Positions 11,001-21,990 of a DNA stretch of 64,000 nucleotides are shown here, one piece after another (within the stretch, counting starts at the first letter, position 1; each line of letters begins with the position of its first letter). This stretch comes from Hypholoma sublateritium FD-334 SS-4 (Eukaryota > Basidiomycota > Agaricomycetes > Agaricales > Strophariaceae), in assembly GCA_000827495.1 (NCBI GenBank), contig KN817519.1:16462-80461 (forward strand). The letters run 5' to 3'. The translations under genes and the position numbers were made by a program. The notes beneath the pieces were generated by a model. It was not told the DNA's origin and made no database searches. It worked only from the letters and a program-made list of their open reading frames with translations.

Positions 11001-12995
11001 TAATTATCCTCCCCTTTCTCTTTGTCTTCGCGCGCTTTCTTCTCGGCGTCAGCTGCATCATACAAGGAAGGGCTTCATGAATGTCCAAATCTGACGAGGT
11101 TAAGAAATAATTAAGAGTTATAACGCACCATCGGCCTCGGCTTCCTCATCTTTCACTCCCATGATATTCCCGAGCGCAGTTCCTCCCAGAGCAGCCAATT
11201 TTGCAGCAGCTTTAGCTCGTTCAGCCTGCTCCCTTTTCTCTTTGACCAAGGCACTTCCTTTCTTGGAGAAAATCGCCATATCGCTGGTTGGGTCGCGAAT
11301 AGGGTTTATCGGCTCCAATTGTTTGGTGAACACAGTACGGCCGTCAAGGAATGGGGGTTTGAGATCGTGAACCATGACATGAACTGTAGATTCAGAATCA
11401 TCTTCAAAGTCAAGATCGACCCCCTTGCGGGTGGCCACTCCAGATGTAACCATTCGGTTGGCTTCCCAGAGATCATTGTCCGCGTTCTATATAATTGGTG
11501 AGAAATTATTTAGATAAATAGCCATGATACACGTACATATTGGGCTTGTCTGGCGGAGACTTTTTTCTGGTAATACCATTAGCTCCCATTCCCCATAAAC
11601 AGCAAGACGACATACCACTTGCTTAGTAGCAATTTCTGCCTCCTTCAAAGCACTAAGGTCCTCGTATTGCGCGAGAGGATTATGTTCGTCGTCCCCAGCT
11701 ACGCCACCTTCCTCCGCTCCAGTGTACCAGTCGCGGTCCAGCTTCACCTGCTCCTCCTCCCATTCGCGGGAATCAAGCCCAAAAGCTCCGTCATCCGCGT
11801 CAGGGCTCCCCCCTCGAGCCACCCTAGGTGTTGGTGCATCCCATCTGCGATTCTTGGCCCCACCCCAACCACCCCCGTCCCCGCCCCTCGAATGTGACGG
11901 CGTCGAATCCCAAGGAACATTGGGGACGCGAACACTCGGCGCGTCGCGCGAGGTCGAACCCCGCGTGCTGTTCGGAGTAGCATCCCAGCCACGTGCACGT
12001 TGGTCCTGCCCCCTCTCCGCGTTGTAACCGCGTCTATCGCTCCAGCCTCTATCCTTGTCGCGATTGGACCTCCGTTGGAAGTCACCCAGACCTTTGGGAG
12101 CATCGGCACGAGGTTCGTTTCTTGCCTGGATACCCTCTGAATAGAATGATCAGAAATCAAGGGCCTGAAGAATTTATGTGAACATACCCATCTGCTTCTC
12201 CCTGTTCCTGCGATGCTCCTCAAGCTTCTGGCGCGCTGCCTCCGATAGTCCACCGGGATGGGATGGCGTCTCTTCACCTCTCTGGCGTATGTTTGTAGAC
12301 CTGGCAACTGGTAGACTGGGAACTACGCAAGGAAATGGGTTACTCATGCACCATTGTTAGAAGTATAAAGCACCAACCCTTGAAGAACGGTTCATCCCCA
12401 TCGTCCATCCGTGGCTTCTTACGACTTCCTTCTCCGTTTGTCTTGTCATCTGCTGCCTGCTGTCTCTTTTCCCTTGCCAACCTATCGAGTCCGAGCAACG
12501 AGGATCGCGGAGTAGGAGGTTCAAGTGGTTTGGCAGGTTGTCGGAACGTATGACGCTGAGCGTATCTGTCAAGTAACGCAGACGCAGACACTGAAAGAAC
12601 GCACCGAGGTATCTGGCTTCTGCAGGCCACCTGGCCTGATTGGTGCCGGCTCTAGGACGTCACTGTCGTATACTGTAATGCCTTCAACTGGCTGGGGAGC
12701 AACACCTGACACCTCCTGCTTGGTATGCACCAAGATTTCCGAGTGAAGTTCGGAAAGAAACAAATCTTTGAACTTTCCGAAAGTCTTGGCAGCTAAGAAG
12801 AGTTGATGAGCGTGCGATTATCAAAGCTGCATTGCTCTAACCTGTAATAAAGCTCTCTGTTGAGCTAGTTTTGGCGATGTCGATCACTCTTTGAGCTAGA
12901 AGGTCGTTTGGGTTGAGAGTATTGATAGCCCGAGACAGCTTTATCGCAACTTGGTGATTGAACTCATCGTGGGCATTCGTTGTTGGAGATGCCAT
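8050..12995 (-). CDS. prp16: DEAH-box pre-mRNA splicing helicase Prp16 (DHX38)
   Basis: A multi-intron gene encoding the ATP-dependent RNA helicase that remodels the spliceosome after step 1. The family-specific N-terminal region is clear: [20 protein letters not shown] followed by an ATSD/PTSD-type motif and [11 protein letters not shown] (exon 11118-11453). Helicase motifs follow: the GETGSGKTT region near 10780, [20 protein letters not shown] (near 10700), DEAH in [10 protein letters not shown] (near 10390), then the [11 protein letters not shown] and QRTGRAGR motifs (near 10230, 9760 and 9580). The HA2/OB-fold region follows, and the C-terminus reads [16 protein letters not shown] and ends RRRVGI. 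The ATG at 12995 ([12 protein letters not shown]) is chosen because it opens the first exon leading into the conserved reading frame. Essential and nuclear. Prp22/DHX8 is excluded by the Prp16-type N-terminal block. Confidence 0.93.
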
Positions 12996-13768
12996 GGAGG
13001 TGGTGGTGGCAAGTCAAGGAATGATTTCAGCTTCCGTTCGAGCATCCAATTAGGAAATTCCATTTTCGGCGCCGAGTTTGATGGCAGTGCGTGCCGACAT
13101 TACTTACACTCTGGCAACTCTGGGGCTCAGCATACGCTTGAAAGCTACGAGTATGTTGGGGGTATGTTTTACTGCATTATTTAAAATCCTCAAAAATACA
13201 TTTTGAATTTGACACTAGATACACCTAACAAGTACTACGACGGTCTTGCGAGCGATGTCAGTGCAAGGTTGTGGAAAAATAACCCCCAATGCCGGCATAC
13301 ATAATTCCTCGATTGTACGTAATACTCAGATAAAGAATGACTTGTGCAAATTTTGCAAGTAGGTTGCGCCTGAAGGCCTGCAAGATTGGGTTGACACGCG
13401 GCCGTATGGAACTCTCACTGTTTTGTCAACGATGCAGCTCCAGTGCGGGGTTATACGGGGCCGGATGTCTCTTCATTCCTCACGCATCGTGATTGGCAAC
13501 CAACCAAAGCTATGGCCAATTTGACAATAACGATACTAAGTTTGTATTAGGCGCCCGCCGAGTTACCATATCCAGCCGCGTCGGCGCCTCGGCAGGTAAC
13601 TGTGCCACTCCCGCCCCTATTTGGGGGGCGCTTGTTCGATGCATTCACTGTCGTCGTGATGCGCCCTTTTGTGCAGCCGCCAACAAGCGAGCGAGAAAAA
13701 CAAATAGCGCCTCCATATTCGGGGGAAACGGCTTGCACGTTATTGTCAGGCCACAGAGCCTGTCTGCG

Positions 13769-13776
13769 TATAAAAA
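13769..13776 (+). promoter_or_regulatory. TATA box upstream of the 13844 gene
   Basis: TATAAAAA lies 75 bp before the ATG at 13844, followed by a pyrimidine-rich tract just before the start codon. Both are typical of strongly expressed fungal core promoters. The remainder of the ~850-bp intergenic space from 12996 holds no recognisable gene. Confidence 0.5.
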
Positions 13777-13843
13777 TGTGCCTTTCTCTGCGACTCTACA
13801 CCACCCGCCTCAGCTTCTCCTTCTCCTCGGATATCCTCAATAA

Positions 13844-14770
13844 ATGAGCACCATTATTAACAAATCTCCAGATGCCTGGATCGACATCCGAAAGAAGGTT
13901 GAAGACACCATTGCGGGGCAGTCCGTACTGGATGATCCGAAGCTGAAAAAGGCCGCGGGTATTTCATGGGAGTTGACAAATATGGCAAAGGCTAGTTTTC
14001 GCCTCGCCCACTATCCCTTCAAAGCTAATATTGCGAGGTTAGGACCCTAATTGGCCAATGACCGCGGGCGAAAGAGAAGTTATCGACGATATGTCTATTT
14101 TGATAGCCTTTTTATCAGTTCAGCACAATATTATCCGCCACGAAGATATAGTCTGCTCAGCGATCAAAACCCGTATTGATTTAGAGAAATTGACCAGGTA
14201 TGTACTCTTCGGTTTCGTTGAAGGCATATAGGTTACTCTCGATTATCAATGGTCTAGCGAGCTCGACAAGATGTATTGGGAAAACGAAAATAAACCTATC
14301 AAGAAGTTTAGAAATTCGCTCATGAATTATAACCCCGACTTGAAACAAATCAAACAATTGCTCGTGTCTTGGTCATTAAGATGTCAAGTACGTGTGCATG
14401 TTGTCTCCTACGTTGTGGTTGACTGATTTACGCACAGGTGCTTTGCTTGGAGACTCTCACCCACTTGTTCAATAATTATTGCGTCGGGACTCCCAATCCA
14501 CGTCAAGAGTGGCTATATGGACAAGTGAAACAGCAACGAAAGTTTATGGCAAACTTCCGCACCAAGAAGTACACAAACCTGGCCAAGTCGTATGTGACCC
14601 TTGAAGGATACGTCAATGCAAGATCTGCTTGGATTCGGAGGTGGCACACGCCGACCGACACCTGGGGTGGAATTCCATTCGACAAGTTCAGGGGGAATCT
14701 GGGGGTACGCAGACTCCCAAAGGCCCCATCACCACCAGAGTCGTCGTCTACAGCAAATGGCTCCCTATAG
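13844..14770 (+). CDS. Hypothetical protein (spliced)
   Basis: Starts at MSTIINKSPDAWIDIRKKVE. Four exons can be strung together: 13844-14037, 14075-~14199, ~14260-14391 and ~14439-14770, ending NGSL before TAG. The first intron would be only 37 nt (14038-14074), short even for this genome, so that junction is uncertain; the frame stops at 14048-14050 if it is not spliced. The middle exons read IDDMSILIAFLSVQHNIIRH and NPDLKQIKQLLVSWSLRC, predicted helical. The last exon is basic (VKQQRKFMANFRTKKYTNLA). No domain was recognised. It has a good TATA box and its codon use looks ordinary. It is the last gene before the GC-rich block and the transposon. Confidence 0.5.
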
Positions 14771-14879
14771 TAGCTACTGCCTAATATTACAAGTTCCACG
14801 AGCCACGTCCCTCTAGCGAAAACCAAAAATTACAACCACATGGTAAATGTATCCATGCAGACGCATAAATCAGATAGGC

Positions 14880-16691
14880 ACCATGGCACCGCCCGCACCG
14901 GCGCCTAATCCCAGGCAGCCCCTCGCGGCCCGCCGTCGCATGGCACCGTCGCGCCACGCGATCAGCTGATCGTCAGGCAGCGCATCCCCTCAACGCTTGC
15001 CCACCATCCCCTAATTAATATCACAGCGCACGCCGCGCATCCGGCTCCCGGCTCCCTCATGTCGCCATGCAGACATCCCCCGCGGCGCCTGTGTGCACTG
15101 CGCGCGCCGTGTCACAGCCTGCGTGATGCCCCGGCTACGCACGCAGCACCGCACCCGCGCGGGATGCAGCTCGCGTGGAAATCAGCCGATAAATTGTACA
15201 TCCGTCCACGGTCCCAGCGTGCGTGCCCCCAAGCCCGACCTTTTCCCGGCGGGTGGGTGGGCGCGAGAGCCCCGTTCCTGGCACGCCCCTTGCCAGTGCG
15301 CTCCCGCACGCAAACGCCGAGCTTACAGCGATTAAGCACCCCCCTTCGACTTCTTCGGGCATTCATGCGCGCACAGGGCGATCTGCAGCGCCTATTGCAA
15401 TAATCCCCCCTGCGCCAGTTTCGCCGACATGCAGTGCCAAGCTCGGGACCGACGCGCCAACGGCCCCTGATTTCCCGCCAGCACCGCACGTCGCACAGGA
15501 AATTCACAGCGGCGCAAGGACATATCCCGGGTACTCACCGCTCGCTCGGCTCGCAGCTCCCTAATAAACGTGGTTTCACATTTCCAGCTCAGCGTGCACA
15601 CAGCGGGCAGCGCACCCAGCAAAGGGGCCTATTTATAGCCCGTCTAAAGTTGGACCATCACCAGTGCAGACGAGCATACACATCTTGCAGACCGCCAGCC
15701 TAAGCCTCGGCACAGTGCCCACAACATATTCGGGCCTACCCACTTCCGAGGTTCGCAGAACCCACCGCGCCCCGACCTCACCCCGGCCCAGCGTGACGAC
15801 AAGCAAGCGTCTGCCCAACGCCCGGCTGCAGTCAGCGACCACCGCCTGAAAAGCCCCGCGCCACCACCACGCAGTGTTCCCCGCACTTGTCCCGGACGCA
15901 TAACAAGCTCGCTCGCGCGCCACGCCGCAAAGTGGGGGGCTTCTTCCAATAGCCCCGCAGGAGGCTATCGATAACGCACCCTAATGAAGTCATCCCCGCG
16001 CATGTGATAGCGCGCGCCAGCAGCGACCTCGCCACGCATCCATCCATCCATCGATGGGGCATGCGTGCTATTTCCGGTCGCAGCGCCGACGGCGTTAGCA
16101 AGCGCATGCGCACGCTAACGGGCATCGCCGATACAGCCCCCGCGGTGCGCACAGCGCACCCGCACTACGCCCCCGCTCCCAGCATCACGGCGCTAACTTA
16201 TCAGCAGCTATCCAGCGCCTTGTGCTCCAGCAGCCCACGCCAGGCAATCCGCCGTGGCGCGCGGGGACACGCCCGCCCCAAAATACATGCTCGGCACCGA
16301 GCGAGACTGCACCCGTGCACGCACACGCACACGAGCCCGCGCCATTCCCGCCTTTTCGCACCCTCCGCCGTGCGCCGCCGCCTCGCGCTCCGCGCGCGCC
16401 AGCCCTGCGCGCGCCCCCGGGGATACATACTCACACTACGGAGCGGGCTCCGTACATTGCGCGTCGTCGCCGTGCGCACGCTGTCGCGCGGCCGCGCTAG
16501 TGCGACAGCGTGGAAGCCGCATCACGCCGGGCGCCTGCTTCTGGCGCCGCCTGCAGGGCACGCTTCAGGGCCCTCGGAGATATGCGCGCCAGCGCAGGTG
16601 GGAACGCGCGCAGCCGCAATCGTCTCGTCCGGCCCAGGCGAGCGGCTCGCGTCCACGTTCCCAAGTGACGTTGGGGCCGCGCGCTGGCTGC
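14880..16691. other. GC-rich gene-free block
   Basis: About 1.8 kb that is visibly richer in G, C and CpG than the neighbouring genes. Long overlapping open frames occur on both strands in several phases, as expected when stop codons are rare, and none has recognisable motifs. Small low-complexity runs include CATCCATCCATCCATCGATG near 16027 and CACACGCACACGAGCC near 16320. The same GC-rich character resumes just right of the transposon (21997-22110), so the block was probably continuous before insertion. Abundant CpG argues against strong repeat-induced or methylation-driven mutation here. Confidence 0.6.
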
Positions 16692-16697
16692 GCCGAG
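16692..16697. repeat. Left target-site duplication GCCGAG
   Basis: A six-base direct repeat immediately outside the left TIR, identical to 21991-21996. Bases further out do not match, so the duplication is exactly 6 bp. Confidence 0.75.
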
Positions 16698-17006
16698 TAC
16701 GGTGTTCGAGAACCGCAAGGTTCACTCGACATTTGACATTCAGCATTTCAAGTTCCCATCGCACAGCCTCATCATCATGTGACTATCTGCACGTATGCTT
16801 GGATACTAATTCATGTCGTAGCATGGCCTCTAGGGACCAATATTACACGAGAATCATAGGAAACACTCTTTATTAATTCTATAAGACATCCCAACCTTCG
16901 TTTTGAGTATCCGGTGCTCGGGAGTAGTTGTGCATCGAGAGTAAGTAGCCACAGGGCTTGTTCAAAGCCGTGAGAATCGCGTCCCATGCCGTGTGAATCT
17001 CCCTCT
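16698..17006 (+). repeat. Left terminal inverted repeat, 309 bp
   Basis: Begins TACGGTGTTCGAGAACCGCA and ends CCCTCT. It is the reverse complement of 21682-21990 except for two differences in the region around 16951-16960 (CCACAGGGCTTG here against CCATAGGGCCTG). The outer tip contains a small palindrome, GAACCGCAAGGTTC, that could form a hairpin or serve as an integrase-binding site. It also carries the AATAAA of the kinase transcript on the minus strand. Confidence 0.95.
16869..16874 (-). terminator. Poly(A) signal for the kinase transcript (in left TIR)
   Basis: AATAAA on the minus strand, about 135 bp beyond the kinase stop codon and inside the left TIR. The right TIR carries the same motif for the integrase transcript. 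Confidence 0.45.
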
Positions 17007-17008
17007 GC

Positions 17009-19475
17009 TCATTCGTCGTTGGAGCCTATCATTGAGGTGATGAGCACTTGCGATGTAAGGTATGAAGTAGTAGGTTACCGTTGTTTCCCTTGCTTTGTAC
17101 AGTGGAATTATGGTCAATATTAGTAGCTTTCCCAGCCGAGTTGTTCGATACAGCGCCAGTTTCTGGGAGTTGAAGCTGCTTGCAGATAGCATTGCACTGA
17201 TGCTGCTCTTTAAATTCCTTTATTCCGTCGATTCCTTTATCTCCGAGTCCCATTTGTTTTTTCTCGCTGTAATAGTAACAAGGGGATTCATCCGGATATT
17301 AGTATTGATATGCATGGTTGAATATTGTAATTTTAGGTTACCTATGCGCCATGAGGTCAAATAAAGTCAGCGTATTTCCGTGCTGGGTTCGTCCACCTAT
17401 TTTACTCTTTCCTTGGATGCCTGAAATGCGGATTGTGTCAATACAACTATGAAAGATAAGGATTCCAAGCTATACCTTGGATATCCACAAATACACAGGT
17501 CTCCGAAGAGTCATAGAGCGAAAAATGTGCGAAGGCATCACATGTCATGCCCATGAGATCCACGTTATTACCGGCTTCATTGGTACCAGACAGCTTGATG
17601 ACTGTAAATGATTCTTGAAGAGGGTCGACGATCCATGTAAGACTGTCGTCTTCCCCTCCAATGACTGTCAGCAGAAAGGTGTCTGCAATTCTAATGTCTG
17701 TATAAATGTAATCAGTAGAAATAAGCGCACCATATACACTGCAATTACCATAGGCATTTATCTTGTTTGACCTTATTTCATTGTTAAACTTTTCGAGGCC
17801 CTTCTGTGCAACCTTCTGTCGGAGTAATTCATCATGGAGGTGTTTATCATTGTCTTCTTTGCTGACTGTGAAACTACCATCGCCTATATAATAAAAACGC
17901 TTGCCCGCATACAAATCATCACTGTTATTAATACGGATCTGTGCGAGTGAAGTTGAGAATATAAAAATAATATCCTGTCAAAAGAGGAATAAGTACCTTG
18001 AATGCCTCTTTTGTCTTTCCAGAGCCAATCTTCTCTTGCTCGACATAGATCTGCATAGCCTCTGAGCGGATCCACCGAACATTTTTTTCAGAAATAATGC
18101 ATTCAGTCTTGTACGACATGTACGCTGTTTCTGTGACGTTGGTTGGTGTAATATTTGTCAGATAAAAACCTGGGCCCGAGACCGCAATTCCTGTTCAAGT
18201 CAAGTAGTTAATACAGCATACTTCGGCAAAATTAATAATGGACGTACGTTTGGACCTCAGATTATCTGGATTTACAGACGTTCCGAGAGTAGAGGAAGCT
18301 GCCTTTCGTTTAGCTGATTTTCGAGTAGATTTTCCTGCGAATTCCTTTCACATGTGAATGTGAATATGATATCTTAAGTATAATGCAAAACCCCTCATAC
18401 CTCGTCGGAATCTTCTTGGTCGGCTGTAGCACTTATTACTGGGTAATTTACAAATGCAGTAATCTCGAGTGTTCGGATTTTGACTGCTTTATCAGTAATA
18501 CACAATCCGGTATTCTTTATTGTTTCATTCCAGATATTTCCAAATGTTGCTGTACTGTTGTAGTCGTCCAATGAAGTACCCGAAGCAAAATAACGAAGGG
18601 TGAAGTCCTTGCTGTGATAAATTGTTATCATTTGATCCGAAAGCGAGTAAAGTAATAGAGGAGGACACTCACAGTGTATAAACACGGTGGCCAAAATTCT
18701 CGGTATACAGATTATCAAGTAGAGTGCGAATGTCTTCTTTTATTTCAAGCCACAGAGTACTGTCTTCAACTGCGATGATTTTAGGATCATAGCAGACGAC
18801 CTTGGTTCTTGGGCTGTTACGATGAACGACATTTTTTATCTACAGTATTAATCAGCAATGAGGACAGAGCATGTACTTGGCATAAACCTACCAAAATTCT
18901 GTACTTATGCACCGGCCTGGAAATCACAGGAATCTTGAAGCTCGAATTTCCAATCTTAACACCAGGACTAGCACGCGCAACAGCATTTATATGGCTATTG
19001 GTCATAGCCGATGTGATACGTGCAGCCTCTTGTCGGCGCCGCTATGTATGTAGATATAAATTAGTAAAATAAAGTAAGGAAATAAATATGAACTAGTGCC
19101 TCATCGTTACTCTCTCCCATGGCCTGAGAAGCAAGACCAACATATGGATTTGTGTAAATTGGAGCACCGTAGCTGCTGTGAGTTTTGGGGTTAACGGAGT
19201 TAGACATTGCGAATTGAAAGGCTGCATCGTGTGCCTCAGTCCTATCTGTACACCATGTTGCAATTTAAATCCAGTGGAAATTATATTGAAAGCACACCTT
19301 TTGTTTCTATTTGACATTTGAAGCACGAATCTTTGTCAAGGAATTCATACAGATCCCCGCACAGGTTGCACATATTCCAGCTCTCCTTGGGACGTGGAGG
19401 AGCATTTTTGCATCGTCCACACCTAGCATCGGTAAGGTTAGGAAACGAAGCAGAGCACCCTGAACAGTAAACCAT
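17009..19475 (-). CDS. Atypical alpha-kinase with N-terminal Cys motifs (transposon cargo)
   Basis: Starts MVYCSGCSASFPNL at 19475. The first exons encode paired CxxC motifs (CSGC, CGRC, CNLC, CFKC), probably zinc-binding. A linker follows, then the kinase-like domain: a candidate N-lobe segment EQEKIGSGKTKEAFK (near 18010), SLTWIVDPLQ (near 17630), DAFAHFSLY (near 17530) carrying the alpha-kinase His, FVDIQG (near 17480) matching the DxQG loop, and HQCNAIC (near 17190) matching the HxCxxxC zinc site of TRPM7/MHCK-type kinases. The usual LTDP loop reads LTLFDL, so the Pro is missing. About ten introns are needed. The last exon ends GSNDE at 17009-17011, 2 bp inside the TIR boundary. Protein-phosphorylating activity is inferred from family. 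The gene is divergent from the integrase and wholly within the element. Confidence 0.78.
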
Positions 19476-19918
19476 GATACGAAGAGTCGGAGTGGGGAAC
19501 TGAGAGCTACTCCAGAATGCACACTGAATTTATACTAAAAAATGACACTGTTGATTAGACACTTGCAACATCCTAAGTCCCGAGCCTCAGAATGTTCAGC
19601 CGTGGCCATTTCTCCGGAGCCTGTTCACTATTATTTCTGAGGATCCGAACGTGATATTGGCTGACATACAGTGTTTCTGTGAGCCGACCGACTGTGTTTC
19701 AGTAGTTCCGCATTCAAACTTGGAGCAACTCGGACTGGCAACACTCAAATTTCGTACAAGCTCCTTGTTCCGACGCTGTTGTCACTCAATATTATTCAAT
19801 TTGGGTGGCTTGATTTCCTGATCTCTGGGAGATCCGTTTGCTTCAGCTCTTGGTCTGTGCACATTTAGACCTTATATAAATACTTCAGAGTCATTCAAGT
19901 CTTGCTTGTTATCCAGCA
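19476..19918. promoter_or_regulatory. Shared divergent promoter of the transposon; TATA at 19873-19880
   Basis: The 443 bp between the two start codons must hold both promoters. TATATAAA at about 19873-19880, 40 bp before the integrase ATG, is a good TATA box for the plus strand. No equally clear TATA was found for the kinase. Confidence 0.5.
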
Positions 19919-21548
19919 ATGGCACCTGGAAAGCATAAGCGAAGTAACAATTCCGGTGGAGGAAACCAGCACCGAAATTGTCCTATCCGTCAGTAGCTTT
20001 GTTTATCAAGTGCTGAGAACTATAACAAGAATTACTTTCGCAGTCGATGATCACCCAAACCTTCCGGACATTTTGCAGAACTTTGTCAACACAGGTGTTA
20101 GGCAAAAAGAAATGCCAGAAATGCTTCGTAAGAATCACCAAATTAGCATTAGGTATGTCAGTTTACTCTAACAAATATGGCAGGGACGCTAATATATACT
20201 GCTTCTACCTAGCCTTCGCTCAGTTCAGCTCATAATGAAGGAGTTTAATGTCAAGACTGTGCGTCGGAATGGTTTAAGTTCGGTTGAGAAGGGGATGGCT
20301 ATTTTACAGGAAGCCGAAGATGATCCATTGGGTAGGTGGGGTGTTCGCTTGGTCAAAGAAAAATTAGCGCTCAAAGGCAATCATATTTCACGGTAAATGT
20401 ATTTTCTATTAACATTATCAGACGCACTAACTCACGGCTGATTCTTAGTGATCACATAATGGCCTTCCGAAAAGAGGAGAACCCCGAGGCCACTGCTGCT
20501 CGCCATCCTCGCACACGCAAGGTCCATCATCACGGACTTCACTCTTCTGGACCAAATGAAGAGTGGTGTGCAGACGGTCATGAGAAAATTCTCCTGTCCA
20601 TGGGAATTGCAATATGGGGGGTAATCGACAAATGCTGCCGTCTGGAACTTGGTCTTTGGGCAGTTCCCAATGCTCGTCTGGCCGATGTTCCTCCTGCTTT
20701 ATATCTCAGACTTGTTCGGAAACTTGGAGGTAAGATCTAGCTTTTGATACCTATTTATTTGCCTCAAGGTCACTAATTTTGCGCTCAAATAAAACTTCAG
20801 GAATGTCAGTTCAGATGGCAACTGATAAAGGAAGCGAGATGGGAAAGCTTATTCCACTTGTGACGACATTGAGGTCGGTCAGAATATTTTATTTTTATTA
20901 TACCTGTCTCACAGATCTGTGATTTTACTAGGCAGATCCACCAACCATATATCTCCGAGGAAGTACTACCTGCACACAAAGCGGTCAAGAGTGTTTATAA
21001 CATAACACGGGAACGGAACTGGCGCCCACTTTGGGAAAAAGACCTAGGAAATATCGCCTATCAATACACTTCCGGAAAGGCTTTAATAGGGTTCCATCCC
21101 GGTGATCCAATGCATGAGTGAATTTATTTCTTGCTAATTTAGATGCAGGTTACTCAAATAATCTTCACATAGGGGAATTGCACTTTGGTTATGGGGAAAG
21201 ATTGTTCAGCTCCGTCTGGATAGCGCCTTAAAAGAAAGTGAAATTCATCGAGTTCGAAAACAAGATGGAAGTCTTTTACCTACAGGCGGCAGGCGAATCG
21301 ATTTCTACAAGCGTCCGGAAGAATGGGGTTTGGAGGATCAGCTAATTCCTATTCCTTCGGATGACATTGACAGGTGCTTGGCTGAATATGATAGACCTAA
21401 TCTACTTCAGTTTGGCACAGACGAAATGGTGGAGCTCTGCGAGAATCTTTTTGCATCAATTGGGTCACCTGAATTGAGTGCAAAAGTCGGGTGGAATGTA
21501 TTCTGTCAAATGCTAGAACTTGCAGTCAAGGAGCAAGTGATTGGATAG
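19919..21548 (+). CDS. DDE integrase/transposase (rve-like, c-integrase layout)
   Basis: ATG at 19919 (MAPGKHKRSNNSGGG), then seven exons read through six short introns to TAG at 21546-21548. The N-terminal part is helical and HTH-like (MPEMLRKNHQIS, SVQLIMKEFNVKTVRRNGL). An RNase-H-fold core follows: first Asp in EEWCADGHEKI (near 20570), second Asp in ATDKGSEMG (near 20830) and the Glu in NITRERNWRPLWEK (near 21010), the N-x-R-x-E-x-x-W pattern seen in cellular integrases of metazoan and basidiomycete elements. The integrase would cut and join the TIR ends. The six-base host duplication agrees with a retroviral/Polinton-type integrase. KDZ, hAT or MULE transposase motifs were not seen. No stop or frameshift was found inside the inferred exons. 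Confidence 0.8.
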
Positions 21549-21681
21549 TCAATTACTTATATACAATCCTGCATCCCACAATTCAGAAATTTAAGAATTA
21601 TATCTTAAGCATTACACTACTTCTACACTTAACTCCTTGTGCGGAAGCGGCTGCACAAATGTTAGTCGATCAATACCTGGT

Positions 21682-21990
21682 AGAGGGAGATTCACACGGC
21701 ATGGGACGCGATTCTCACGGCTTTGAACAGGCCCTATGGCTACTTACTCTCGATGCACAACTACTCCCGAGCACCGGATACTCAAAACGAAGGTTGGGAT
21801 GTCTTATAGAATTAATAAAGAGTGTTTCCTATGATTCTCGTGTAATATTGGTCCCTAGAGGCCATGCTACGACATGAATTAGTATCCAAGCATACGTGCA
21901 GATAGTCACATGATGATGAGGCTGTGCGATGGGAACTTGAAATGCTGAATGTCAAATGTCGAGTGAACCTTGCGGTTCTCGAACACCGTA
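21682..21990 (-). repeat. Right terminal inverted repeat, 309 bp
   Basis: Reverse complement of the left TIR with two differences in 309 positions by eye. It begins 134 bp after the integrase stop codon. It contains the plus-strand AATAAA of the integrase transcript. The boundary with host DNA (GTA|GCCGAG) is sharp. Confidence 0.95.
21814..21819 (+). terminator. Poly(A) signal for the integrase transcript (in right TIR)
   Basis: AATAAA in the right TIR, about 265 bp after the integrase stop codon. It is the mirror image of the signal in the left TIR. Confidence 0.45.

Noticed and set aside
16004..16876. 290-residue ORF running into the left TIR
   Set aside because: It lies in GC-rich DNA where stops are rare, has no motif, and its last part is simply TIR sequence that recurs in reverse at 21812-22000.
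16698..21990. LTR retrotransposon interpretation of the long repeats
   Set aside because: The repeats are inverted, not direct, and no reverse transcriptase, RNase H or primer-binding site is present between them.
16698..21990. Complete Polinton/Maverick or virus-like element
   Set aside because: Only 5.3 kb, with no DNA polymerase B, packaging ATPase, protease or capsid gene. Only the integrase type and the 6-bp duplication agree.
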